Below, in pieces: positions 35,868 through 44,145 of a stretch of DNA of 64,000 nt. Each line of letters opens with the position of its first letter. The stretch's first letter is position 1. The translations under genes and the position numbers were made by a program. The stretch is from Coprococcus_C sp934318045 (GTDB lineage: Bacteria > Bacillota > Clostridia > Lachnospirales > Lachnospiraceae). The stretch spans positions 248,001-312,000 of the forward strand of contig CAKREY010000002.1 of the NCBI GenBank assembly GCA_934318045.1, written 5' to 3'. The notes under the pieces were generated by a model. That model did no database searches and was not told the origin of the DNA. It worked only from the letters and a program-made list of their open reading frames with translations.

Positions 35868-38312
35868 ATGAATTGTAAAGCATGTGGACATGCATTAAAT
35901 CAATATGGCATCTGTCCGGTCTGCGGCTGGCAGGATCCATCATATGGCGGGCAGACGCCCTACAACGGACAGCAGATGTACTACCGGCAACAACCGTATG
36001 GCGGGCAACAGACGTATAATGGTCAGCAGGGGGACAATCAGCAACAACCGTATAATAATCAACAGACATACAACGGACAACAACCATATAACGGACAGCA
36101 GATGTACTACCAGCAACAACCGTATGGCGGACAGCCGGGGTACAACCAGCAACAACCGTATGGCAGGCAGCCGGGGTACAATCAGCAACCATATAATAAT
36201 CAGCAGATGTACAGCGGGCAGCCGGCGCAACCCAAGACTTCACCGGCATCCACTCCGAACAAACAAGGGAAAAAGAAATGGCCACTCTTTGCAGGAATCG
36301 GAGGACTTGCAGTTGTTCTTGCTATCGGTATCACGCTTATCGTCCGCAATCGTCCGGTCAAGGATTTAACCAACGACGATCCGGATATCACAACCAATCA
36401 GACAACCACACACACAACGACAGAGACTGCAACTACGGAACATCCACAAGGGGCAGCAGGAACGAAAACGCTCATGATCTATATGGTCGGTTCGGATCTC
36501 GAAAGTGAACACGGCGCGGCTTCAACCGATATTAAGGAGATGCTTGATTCCGGATTTGACGACACTTCGATGAATGTGCTTCTCTATACGGGTGGATGTT
36601 CCAACTGGCAGGATCGCGATATCCCGGAGGATTCCAATACAACCTTCCTGATAAAAGACGGAAAACTCGAGCAGTTAAAAACATCCTCTGCTTCAAACAT
36701 GGGGAATCCGGATACACTTTCCGAATTCTTAAATTACGGTTATACGAATTATCCGGCTGAGACCTATGGAGTCATCTTATGGAATCACGGTGGTGGTGCA
36801 TTCTTCGGATACGGCTATGACGAGACAACGAACGACAGCCTGACCTTGAATGAACTTTCTGATGCATTTGCGAATTCACCGTTCCATGATGACAACAAAC
36901 TGGAATTCATCGGTTTTGACGCCTGTCTTATGGCAAACATTGAGACTGCACATACACTAGCACCCTATGCAAACTACATGATTGCTTCCCAAGAATCCGA
37001 ACCTGGCTCCGGCTGGAGCTATGAGTTTTTAAAAGATATAGCATCCCAGAAATCCGGCAGTGAAATTGGAACTACCATTGTCGATCAATACATGACAGAC
37101 ACAACCAATTATATCAACAGCATTCCTTTTGCTTATTGTCCAATCTGTCTTTCCGTTATGGATCTCGGGAAGATTGATGCTGTCGAGTCTGCACTAGATC
37201 AATTATTTGAAAAAGCCGATGCAGAATTTGGGAATTCCACTTATTCCAAATACTCTGCGTTCCGCAAGAACTCCAAAGAGCTTGCAGCTTCTTTTTCGTA
37301 TACTGAAGGCTCTTATGATGTCATAGATCTTTTGGATTATACAAGACATCTGCAGACAGCATTTAAGCCGGAAGCACTGGAATTGGAAAAAGCATTAAAA
37401 GAATTTATTGTTTACTCTGACGCAAATGAAGAGAAAATAAACGGTGTGTCTATTTATCACCCTTATTATACAAAAGAACATGTATCACAGCTGATTCCAA
37501 TCTATAAAACATTTGATTTTGCCTCCAATTACACAGATTACATTACGCGGTTTGCAGGCATCCTCACAGATGCCGGTTCCTTCGATGTCGTATGGGATCC
37601 CGATAATCTGGTTCCTTCCATGAATGAGTCCGGTTCTTTTTCCGTCGCTTTGCAGGCAGATCAACAGGTTGCATTGCAAAATGCTTATTTTGTCATCGCA
37701 AAAAAAGAAGCAGAAAGCACGGACGTCTATGACCTTATCGCGCTAAGCTCCGCAGTTTCTGACGATGGATCCGGAACACTTACCGCTGATTTTGATGGGC
37801 AGATTATTTATATGCAAAACGATACAACGAAAGAAACCTACGAAATCATGTATAACGTACAGGAAAAGACAGATACTTACACGCGATACCTGCTCTCAAG
37901 TATTCTATACAACGACGATGTGCAGGGAGACGATGCCATCTATGCATACTTTGTCTTGGAAGTATCTGATGAGCATCCGGAAGGTCAGCTGCTCGGAGCA
38001 TATCCGGTTGACAATTACATCTCAACCGAAGGAAACGAGATTTTCCCTGACCGATATGAAATCAATATAAATGACTACAAACATGTTGCATTTGGGTATC
38101 TCAAGCATAAATACACATCCACGGAAGATCTTACAACATTCAACCAGACAGACTGGGCAGATCTTACGATTGACTATAACTACTTTCCGATCTCGGATGG
38201 ATTTCATCCGGTACGCGGGAACCTGTTAGACGGAGAATCCTATTATGGTATGTTCATCTTTGAAGATATGCAGGGGAACCGGCATTGTTCCAGTCTCGTA
38301 CAGATTCAATAA
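35868..38312 (+). CDS. Clostripain-family (C11) peptidase with zinc ribbon
   Basis: This 814-residue protein has four parts. Residues 1-20 are a zinc ribbon (CKACGHALNQYGICPVCGW). Residues about 24-120 are a low-complexity tract of Gln, Tyr, Asn and Gly with repeats such as QQPYGGQ and QQTYNGQQ. After a Lys-rich stretch comes one transmembrane helix (about 137-160) and a Thr-rich linker. A C11 cysteine peptidase domain follows, with LMIYMVGSDLES, His in ILWNHGGG and Cys in IGFDACLMA. The last 250 residues are beta-rich and unassigned. The peptidase would be outside and the ribbon and Q-rich tract inside. GGGAGG precedes the ATG. The substrate is unknown; clostripain cuts after Arg. Confidence 0.85.
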   Translation: MNCKACGHALNQYGICPVCGWQDPSYGGQTPYNGQQMYYRQQPYGGQQTYNGQQGDNQQQPYNNQQTYNGQQPYNGQQMYYQQQPYGGQPGYNQQQPYGRQPGYNQQPYNNQQMYSGQPAQPKTSPASTPNKQGKKKWPLFAGIGGLAVVLAIGITLIVRNRPVKDLTNDDPDITTNQTTTHTTTETATTEHPQGAAGTKTLMIYMVGSDLESEHGAASTDIKEMLDSGFDDTSMNVLLYTGGCSNWQDRDIPEDSNTTFLIKDGKLEQLKTSSASNMGNPDTLSEFLNYGYTNYPAETYGVILWNHGGGAFFGYGYDETTNDSLTLNELSDAFANSPFHDDNKLEFIGFDACLMANIETAHTLAPYANYMIASQESEPGSGWSYEFLKDIASQKSGSEIGTTIVDQYMTDTTNYINSIPFAYCPICLSVMDLGKIDAVESALDQLFEKADAEFGNSTYSKYSAFRKNSKELAASFSYTEGSYDVIDLLDYTRHLQTAFKPEALELEKALKEFIVYSDANEEKINGVSIYHPYYTKEHVSQLIPIYKTFDFASNYTDYITRFAGILTDAGSFDVVWDPDNLVPSMNESGSFSVALQADQQVALQNAYFVIAKKEAESTDVYDLIALSSAVSDDGSGTLTADFDGQIIYMQNDTTKETYEIMYNVQEKTDTYTRYLLSSILYNDDVQGDDAIYAYFVLEVSDEHPEGQLLGAYPVDNYISTEGNEIFPDRYEININDYKHVAFGYLKHKYTSTEDLTTFNQTDWADLTIDYNYFPISDGFHPVRGNLLDGESYYGMFIFEDMQGNRHCSSLVQIQ
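35940..36230 (+). repeat. Tandem repeats coding the Q/G/Y/N-rich tract
   Basis: Degenerate repeats of about 21-27 bases, built on CAACAACCGTATGGCGGGCAG-like units, run through this part of the peptidase gene. They keep one reading frame, coding for QQPYGGQ-type units. Repeat number may vary between strains by slippage or recombination. Confidence 0.75.
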
Positions 38313-38313
38313 A

Positions 38314-38346
38314 AAAAATGCGTCAGCTTAGGGCTGGCGCATTTTT
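38314..38346. terminator. Bidirectional terminator after the C11 gene
   Basis: Arms 38314-38327 and 38333-38346 (one G-T pair) form a hairpin with an A-run before and a T-run after. It serves the plus-strand peptidase and also encloses the stop of the convergent minus-strand gene. Confidence 0.85.
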
Positions 38347-39215
38347 GTATACTCCTTTTGATCAACCGATCCATGAGAAGATGCGTTTTGTATTTCCTGA
38401 TCATACTTTTCTTTTAACCGATCCATATCTGATTTTGTTCCTTGAACATCATAATGCGGCATCGCATATGTAAATCCGTTTTCCGCCAGGAAACGATGCG
38501 CAACCGAAAATGTCAGTTCATCGAAATTCGTCATAAATCGGTTGTTTATTTCCTCTACGTAATCATCAATGCTGACATAATTTTTCGGATCAACTTCCTT
38601 AAATATCTGATAAAACGAATTTAAACAGATTGCTTTTTGATTTTCAAAATCAGATGTGACATTTTGCACTGTAAATGCATGCAGATATGCTCTAAGCCAT
38701 GCAGAATCTCCGCGATACCACTGTGCAATCGTATCGTATTTCTGGTCCATGTCCAGGATTTCCCGCTCCCAGCAATTTGACATATACGATGCATCCACGA
38801 TCCGGTCTATCTCTTCTTCTGTCAGATATAGATCATATTTCTGATTAAATTTTTGAACAATTTTTCTTCGCTTTGGTACTGCTCTTGTCAATCCTGTGAC
38901 GGTCGTTCCCTTATTTCCTGAAGGCTGACTGTAATGCTTCTTATAGTAGCTATAATCATCCTGTTTTGCTTTTGCTTTTCCTTTGGATGATCTTGCGATC
39001 AACCAGGCAACGAGCCAGATTGGAGCTCCAAAAAAAGCGATTACAATCGATATCGCTAAAAGCGTTCCAAATACAGAACCAAACCCGGACACACCACTAA
39101 GCAGAATACAGATTCCTATAATCCAGCCAAGTTTGTTGTGCAGCTTACTGTATATCTTCGGATTGTTTCTTCCATAGACACCATACCAAATGAAAAAAAT
39201 AATTAAAAGTGGCAT
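38328..39215 (-). CDS. Unknown membrane protein
   Basis: This 295-residue protein begins with two or three hydrophobic segments (MPLLIIFFIWYGVYG; then about 28-75), followed by a basic linker (RSSKGKAKAKQDD) and a soluble domain of about 190 residues. I recognise no domain or motif. The soluble part has Trp/Tyr-rich helices (SNCWEREILDMDQKYDTIAQWYRG). Its stop codon lies inside the loop of the bidirectional terminator. It sits between the C11 peptidase and yebC without overlap. Confidence 0.65.
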   Translation of the reverse strand: MPLLIIFFIWYGVYGRNNPKIYSKLHNKLGWIIGICILLSGVSGFGSVFGTLLAISIVIAFFGAPIWLVAWLIARSSKGKAKAKQDDYSYYKKHYSQPSGNKGTTVTGLTRAVPKRRKIVQKFNQKYDLYLTEEEIDRIVDASYMSNCWEREILDMDQKYDTIAQWYRGDSAWLRAYLHAFTVQNVTSDFENQKAICLNSFYQIFKEVDPKNYVSIDDYVEEINNRFMTNFDELTFSVAHRFLAENGFTYAMPHYDVQGTKSDMDRLKEKYDQEIQNASSHGSVDQKEYTKMRQP

Positions 39216-39231
39216 GTTTCTCCTTTACTCA

Positions 39232-39301
39232 CCCCTCTTGCCGGCTTCGCCGACAAGAAAGATTTCTATCATCCCTCTTGCCGGCTCCGCCTGCAAGAAA
39301 G
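39232..39301. repeat. Two 30-bp hairpin repeats with 40-bp period
   Basis: Two near-identical copies (39232-39261 and 39272-39301) of CCTCTTGCCGGC...AAGAAAG differ at a few positions. Each copy can form a small hairpin (CTTGCCGGC with GCCGACAAG or GCCTGCAAG). They lie between the unknown membrane protein and yebC, just beyond the yebC terminator. They resemble short mobile palindromic repeats (REP-like); too few for a CRISPR. Confidence 0.7.
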
Positions 39302-39309
39302 GTCTTCGT

Positions 39310-39338
39310 AAAAAAATGCTGGCAAGCCGCATTTTTTT
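39310..39338 (-). terminator. Terminator of yebC
   Basis: AAAAAAATGC and GCATTTTTTT arms with an inner GGC/GCC stem and one bulge form a short hairpin starting at the yebC stop codon. It has strong A and T tracts on both sides. Confidence 0.8.
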
Positions 39339-40065
39339 ACTCATCCCAGTTGTGGTACACGTCCTGAACGTCGTCGTCCTCGTCAAGCAGATCCAGAATA
39401 CGCTGCATCTTCTTGATATCTTCCTCATCGCTTAACTCTACGTAGTTCTGCGGAATCATTGTAACCTCTGCCTCTGCCATCGGGATATTCTCTTTCTCGA
39501 GGGCTTCACGTACAACGGTAAAGTCCGCCGGAGCTGTGAGAATCTCGAAGCTGTCCTCTTCCTCATTGAAATCTTCTGCACCAGCATCCAAAGCAATCAT
39601 CATCAGATCATCTGCATCCATATCGCAGTCTTCTTTCGCGATGATAATCTGTCCCTTCTCGTCAAACATATAAGATACACAGCCAGTCGTTCCGACATTT
39701 CCGCCGCCTTTTGTAAATGCATTTCTTACATTGGCGGCTGTACGGTTTTTGTTATCTGTCAGTGTCGTTACAATGATGGCTGTTCCGCTTGGACCATATC
39801 CTTCATATGTAATCGTTACATAATTTACAGAGTTTGCATCTCCAGCTGCCTTCTTGATACCACGGTCAATCGTGTCGTTTGGCATATTGTTTGCTTTTGC
39901 CTTTGCAATAACATCACGAAGCTTGCTGTTGTTTGCCGGATCCGGTCCGCCTTCTTTTACTGCGACTGCAAGTTCACGTCCAATGATTGTGAAAACTTTT
40001 CCCTTCGCTGCATCATTTTTTTCCTTCTTGTGCTTAATGTTTGCAAATTTTGAATGTCCTGACAT
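39337..40065 (-). CDS. yebC: YebC/PmpR-family regulator
   Basis: YebC/TACO1-family proteins are linked both to DNA-binding regulation and, more recently, to translation of proline-rich stretches. The 242-residue protein begins with the family signature MSGHSKFANIKHKKEKNDAAKGK and has NMPNDTIDRGIKKAAG, plus the acidic C-terminal DEEDIKKMQRI. Length is normal. It lies 6 bases after the CorC-like gene, suggesting one transcript. Confidence 0.95.
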   Translation of the reverse strand: MSGHSKFANIKHKKEKNDAAKGKVFTIIGRELAVAVKEGGPDPANNSKLRDVIAKAKANNMPNDTIDRGIKKAAGDANSVNYVTITYEGYGPSGTAIIVTTLTDNKNRTAANVRNAFTKGGGNVGTTGCVSYMFDEKGQIIIAKEDCDMDADDLMMIALDAGAEDFNEEEDSFEILTAPADFTVVREALEKENIPMAEAEVTMIPQNYVELSDEEDIKKMQRILDLLDEDDDVQDVYHNWDE

Positions 40066-40071
40066 TTCCTG

Positions 40072-40914
40072 TTACTCCTCTTCTTGTGAATTGTTTTTTG
40101 ATTTTTTTATTCGAACAGTCATAATCCTGTTGTCCTCTATCTTCTCCGGAGTAAATTCATACCCCTGATACGCAATATTGAATTTCTCATCAGCTTCCGG
40201 CAGACGTCCAAGCTCGTAAAGCAAAAATCCATTTACCGTCTCAAAGTCCTCATCCGGAAATTCGATTCCAAGCTGATCCTCTAAGTCTTCTAATGCAGCT
40301 CCACCATCAACCAGATATTCATCTTCTGACTTCTTCTGTATTTCCTCGGGTTGTTCCTCATCATGCTCATCCAGGATATTGCCTACGATCTCTTCTAAAA
40401 TATCTTCCATCGTGACAATCCCTTCGGTCTGTCCGTATTCGTCAACCACAACCGCCATATGTATTTTCTCCCGTTGCATCCGCTGCAAAAGTTCTGACAC
40501 ATCCTTTGTCGGATGTGTGACAATCGCTTTATCTACGATATCGGCAATTGGCGATTTGGGATCTTTCATATAGACAGCGATCAGATCCTTGATATGTACA
40601 AGGCCAACGATATTATCTAAGTCTTCCTCGTAAACCGGATATCTTGAAAAGTTATTATCCACCGCTGTTTTCAACGCCTGTTCCACCGTCTGCGTATGTT
40701 CCACAGCAATGATTTTCTGTCTTGGTGTCATGATGTCCTTCGCTTCTTTGTCTCCAAATTCAAAGATGTTGCTAATTAGCTCCATCTCTCCTTCTTCAAT
40801 CAGACCTTGTTCGTGTCCTTCCTCAACCATGGAAAGAATCTCATCTTCTACTTTGTCTTCGTCCACCTTCTTCGAAAATAATTTTCGAAAGCTACTGGGC
40901 CCACTTTGTGACAT
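40072..40914 (-). CDS. CorC-like CBS-domain protein
   Basis: This 280-residue cytoplasmic protein has paired CBS domains (DIMTPRQKIIAVE; YPVYEEDLDNIVGLVHIKDL; AVVVDEYGQTEGIVTMEDILEEIVGNI) and the C-terminal CorC_HlyC (transporter-associated) domain with VDGGAALEDLEDQLG. It lacks the DUF21 membrane domain, as in E. coli CorC. Related proteins affect Mg2+/Co2+ transport or act as membrane-damaging hemolysin homologues; the role here is uncertain. It follows mazF by 13 bases. Confidence 0.9.
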   Translation of the reverse strand: MSQSGPSSFRKLFSKKVDEDKVEDEILSMVEEGHEQGLIEEGEMELISNIFEFGDKEAKDIMTPRQKIIAVEHTQTVEQALKTAVDNNFSRYPVYEEDLDNIVGLVHIKDLIAVYMKDPKSPIADIVDKAIVTHPTKDVSELLQRMQREKIHMAVVVDEYGQTEGIVTMEDILEEIVGNILDEHDEEQPEEIQKKSEDEYLVDGGAALEDLEDQLGIEFPDEDFETVNGFLLYELGRLPEADEKFNIAYQGYEFTPEKIEDNRIMTVRIKKSKNNSQEEE

Positions 40915-40927
40915 AGTTTTTCTCCTT

Positions 40928-41269
40928 TTATAATTCTAAGCTGATACGCAACGCTTCATTGACACGCCTGAGTATTGTATTGTCCAAATGACAGACTTTT
41001 TCTTTCAGTCTCTGCTTGTCGATCGTGCGCACCTGTTCTAATAGTATAACAGAATCCCGGGCAATCTCGCAATACTTAGAATCAAGTTCTACATGTGTTG
41101 GAAGCTTTGCCTTGTGCATCTGCGACGTAATCGCCGCAATAATCACGGTGGAACTGTATTTGTTTCCCGCTTCATTTTGAATAATAAGTACCGGGCGGAC
41201 ACCGCCCTGTTCAGACCCTACGACCGGGCGCAGGTCTGCATAATAAATATCTCCACGTCTGATAATCAA
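40928..41269 (-). CDS. mazF: MazF/PemK-family endoribonuclease toxin
   Basis: MazF toxins cut single-stranded mRNA at short sites. The 113-residue protein has IRRGDIYYADLRPVVGSEQGGVRPVLIIQN, the fold's first half with the catalytic Arg, and AAITSQMHKAKLPTHV with the catalytic Thr-Ser. A longer frame reaches 41320, but an AGGAG site is 10 bases before a TTG at 41269 that gives the family start IIRRGDIYY; GTG at 41278 is too close to it. No antitoxin gene is seen upstream: the gap to nnrDE is under 100 bases. In Bacillus the pair ndoAI-ndoA follows alr; neither alr nor ndoAI is here. Confidence 0.9.
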   Translation of the reverse strand: MIIRRGDIYYADLRPVVGSEQGGVRPVLIIQNEAGNKYSSTVIIAAITSQMHKAKLPTHVELDSKYCEIARDSVILLEQVRTIDKQRLKEKVCHLDNTILRRVNEALRISLEL

Positions 41270-41366
41270 TGTATTCACACTCCTATTGTTGTTAAAAACT
41301 ATTACAAGTATTTCCAACAATTCTTCTGTGTATGCAACCAGATATCAAATTATCAGACAGTGCATG

Positions 41367-42875
41367 CTACTCTGTTTTTTCTTTTGCAATAATCTGCTCG
41401 ATACTTCGTACAATATCTCCGGCGATCATGCTGTACTGTCCCTTTTCTTCCGCAGCGACCTGACCTGCCATACCATGCATGCAGACACCAAGCTTTGTCG
41501 CTTCGAACCGATCCATGCCCTGCGCCAGAAGTCCGGCAATAATTCCGGTCAGCACATCACCGGATCCGCCTGTTGCCATGCCGTTTGTTCCTGTTATATT
41601 AATATATGCCTGAAGCCCGCCATCGGACACCACCGTGCGCGCATCTTTTAATGCAATGACCACGTTGTGACGCTTGGCAAACTCTCTTGCAAGATCGTAT
41701 TTGTTCGCCTTGATATCTGTCACTGACTGATTCGTGAGTCTTGACATCTCCATCAAGTGTGGCGTCAGGATGAGCTTCGAATGCATCGTCTCAAACAGAT
41801 CCATATGCTCGGATAATACGTTGATTCCATCGGCATCTAAGACAACCGTGCCATCAAAGCTACGAAGTACCTTGTCAACCAGATACTGTGCTGCTTCCCC
41901 GGTTCCAAGTCCCGGTCCTAACACAAGCACATCTGCCCAGCCCATGACTGTCTTCATCGCACTGCGCATCGTGTCGATGTCGTCTTCTTTGTATGTCGTA
42001 AGCAGTGCTTCCGGAAGTCTTGACTGGATGATCTCACGATTCTCCTCTACGGTGCACACACGCACCAGTCCACAACCCATACGGTAAGCAGCCTCTGCGG
42101 AAAACAGTGCCGCTCCTGCCATATTTTTACTGCCTGCGATGATTCCGACCTTGCCATAGGTTCCCTTGTGGGAATCCCTTTTCCTATGTGGGAGCAATTC
42201 CTCTACATCCTTTGGATCATAGGTGTATAACCGTGGCTCTACAAAATCAATCGCCTGCTTCGGGAATCCGATATCTACCACGGACACCTCTCCGGCATAC
42301 TCATATCCCATACCCATGAGAAGTCCGAGCTTCATCAATCCGAATGTCACAGTCGCATCTGCATGAAACGCTGTACCGAGCAGGAACCCGGTTGTCGCAT
42401 CGATTCCGGATGGCACATCGATGGCTAACTTATAACCATCCATATCATTTAATGCCTTGATCACTTCTGCCTGCTTGCCCATCACGGCACGTGACAGACC
42501 AACACCGAAGATACCGTCGATAATCACATCATATCCGGCGTTCACAAGCTCATCCACAAACTTCATATTCAGCTTCTTGGCAATCGCATACTGTGCATCG
42601 AAACCGGTGCTGGCGGATTTCAATCCGTCTACCCAGTAAATCTCGACATCGTATCCTTCCATCATAAGGATTCGTCCGGCTGCGATTCCATCTCCACCGT
42701 TATTTCCACTCTCAACTACGATCAGGACATGCGCACCTGCCGGAAACCGTTCCTTGACATGCTCTGCGATTCGAAGTGCCGCACGCTCCATCAGTACGAG
42801 CTGTGGAATTCCTATTACATTGGTTGTAAATTCATCAATTCTGAACACTTCCTGTCCAGTTGCAATGTATCTCAT
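41367..42875 (-). CDS. nnr: Bifunctional NAD(P)H-hydrate epimerase/dehydratase
   Basis: This enzyme repairs damaged NAD(P)H: the N-terminal YjeF domain epimerises R- to S-hydrate and the C-terminal kinase-like domain dehydrates it with ADP. Seen are IPQLVLMERA and GNNGGDGIAAG in the N-half, IDVPSGIDATTG, and in the C-half GIIAGSKNMAGAA, LGPGLGTG, LTPHLMEMSRL and GGSGDVLTGI. A frame opens at 42938, but MRYIATGQEV at 42875, with a GGGGG site, fits the family start; that gives 502 residues. The neighbouring mazF is in the same direction 98 bases on. Confidence 0.93.
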   Translation of the reverse strand: MRYIATGQEVFRIDEFTTNVIGIPQLVLMERAALRIAEHVKERFPAGAHVLIVVESGNNGGDGIAAGRILMMEGYDVEIYWVDGLKSASTGFDAQYAIAKKLNMKFVDELVNAGYDVIIDGIFGVGLSRAVMGKQAEVIKALNDMDGYKLAIDVPSGIDATTGFLLGTAFHADATVTFGLMKLGLLMGMGYEYAGEVSVVDIGFPKQAIDFVEPRLYTYDPKDVEELLPHRKRDSHKGTYGKVGIIAGSKNMAGAALFSAEAAYRMGCGLVRVCTVEENREIIQSRLPEALLTTYKEDDIDTMRSAMKTVMGWADVLVLGPGLGTGEAAQYLVDKVLRSFDGTVVLDADGINVLSEHMDLFETMHSKLILTPHLMEMSRLTNQSVTDIKANKYDLAREFAKRHNVVIALKDARTVVSDGGLQAYINITGTNGMATGGSGDVLTGIIAGLLAQGMDRFEATKLGVCMHGMAGQVAAEEKGQYSMIAGDIVRSIEQIIAKEKTE

Positions 42876-42989
42876 TTCTTCGTCCCCCGAATTGACTAAG
42901 TATAAAGGCATTTTACCCCAAATGTCATATAAATACAATATCTGGTTTCCGGAATCCCTGTTTTCTCTATATTTTTATTGTTTTTCACC

Positions 42990-43028
42990 TTGACAATTCC
43001 GCAGAACTAAGATACCTTTAAAGTATCT
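42990..43028 (+). promoter_or_regulatory. Promoter with palindrome upstream of transglycosylase
   Basis: A perfect TTGACA (42990-42995) is followed at a 17-base distance by TACCTT, a poor -10 box. That region is part of an inverted repeat (AGATAC 43010-43015 and GTATCT 43023-43028) which may be an operator or need an activator. The ATG follows at 43057 with AGGAGG. Confidence 0.35.
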
Positions 43029-43056
43029 ATGAAGGAAACGAAAGGAGGAAGGAATC

Positions 43057-44139
43057 ATGGTATTTATCGAAGGTGTCGGCTATGTGAACGACAGCAGTGC
43101 CGTTGCAACGCCGAATCGCACACAATCCGTATCGGAAACAACAACCAATTTTGATGGTATGCTTCGCACGGAAACCGATAAATTAAATCAGGCATCCGTC
43201 ACAACAAACCTTGATTCCATCTTCAAGGAAGCCGCAGATAAATACGGTGTATCGGAACGTCTCTTAAAAGCAATCGCCTATACAGAGTCCGGTTTTCAGG
43301 CAGATGTGACTTCCTCTTCCGGTGCGATGGGGATTATGCAGCTCATGCCAAGCACGGCAAGCGCATATGGGGTATCAGACCCTTACGATGCCTACCAGAA
43401 TATCATGGGCGGTGCAGCCGTACTGAAGGATCTTCTGAATATGTTTCAGGGAAATCAGTCGCTTGCGATTGCAGGCTATAATGCCGGATGTGGCAATGTG
43501 AAAAAATATGGCGGCATCCCACCATTTAAAGAGACACAGAATTATGTTGCCAAGGTGACGAGCCTGATGCGGACCGGTGTATCAGTTCCTGCAAATACAG
43601 TCACAGTAAATCCTTCTGCAAACGCCGCTTCCAATACTGGAACAACTACAAGCGGAAATTCCAATACTGCAAACGAAGCAACTGTTTCTTCCGAGGCAGC
43701 GAAAAAAAATGCAGAACTTCTCGCAGAGATCAAAGAGATCATCTCTGCCATTTCCACACTTACAACCAATCAAAGCACATATTCCAATACATCCTTACAG
43801 AGCGGTCTTTCCACATTCAACGGATCATCCGCTTCCAATTTCAGTGCAGGCAGTCTGCTTTCCTCTTATGGAAATCCGATCTCTACGATTCTGTCATCCT
43901 TACAGAATGTAGATACGACAGACACGGACAGCCTGCAGAAAGTGCTATCCTACGCAGAATACCAGCTGCTCACCAGTCACTACGCGAACATGGTTGATAT
44001 CATTTCCGTACTCGGAAGCACCGGATTAAGTACCGACAGTGATAACGATGATTCCTTATCCCACCTTTTCGAACTTGCCACGCAGCAAAACATGCGCAAG
44101 GTCATAAACGTCATGGGGAATTCTACTTCCCTTCTATAA
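43057..44139 (+). CDS. SLT lytic transglycosylase without signal peptide
   Basis: This 360-residue protein carries an SLT domain (about residues 65-175): LKAIAYTESGF with the catalytic Glu, SGAMGIMQLMPSTA, and IAGYNAGCGNVKKYGG. It should cut the glycan strands of peptidoglycan. The N-terminus (MVFIEGVGYVNDSSAVAT) has no hydrophobic signal or lipobox, so normal secretion is not explained. Flagellar export, holin release or an unannotated route are possible. A Thr/Ser-rich linker leads to a C-terminal helical domain of unknown role. AGGAGG precedes the ATG. It converges on the ABC gene across a palindromic element. Confidence 0.82.
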   Translation: MVFIEGVGYVNDSSAVATPNRTQSVSETTTNFDGMLRTETDKLNQASVTTNLDSIFKEAADKYGVSERLLKAIAYTESGFQADVTSSSGAMGIMQLMPSTASAYGVSDPYDAYQNIMGGAAVLKDLLNMFQGNQSLAIAGYNAGCGNVKKYGGIPPFKETQNYVAKVTSLMRTGVSVPANTVTVNPSANAASNTGTTTSGNSNTANEATVSSEAAKKNAELLAEIKEIISAISTLTTNQSTYSNTSLQSGLSTFNGSSASNFSAGSLLSSYGNPISTILSSLQNVDTTDTDSLQKVLSYAEYQLLTSHYANMVDIISVLGSTGLSTDSDNDDSLSHLFELATQQNMRKVINVMGNSTSLL

Positions 44140-44145
44140 AAATAC

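Noticed and set aside
35866..36285. 139-codon minus frame and other long frames over the Q-rich repeats
   Set aside because: Repetitive DNA keeps several frames open; the products are simple repeats with no motif. The plus frame has the zinc ribbon and peptidase.
39232..39301. CRISPR array
   Set aside because: Only two copies with a 10-base gap and self-complementary units; no spacers or cas genes.
41093..41392. Possible antitoxin opposite mazF
   Set aside because: The 99-codon plus frame is antisense, Cys/His-rich and does not resemble MazE, CopG or AbrB folds.
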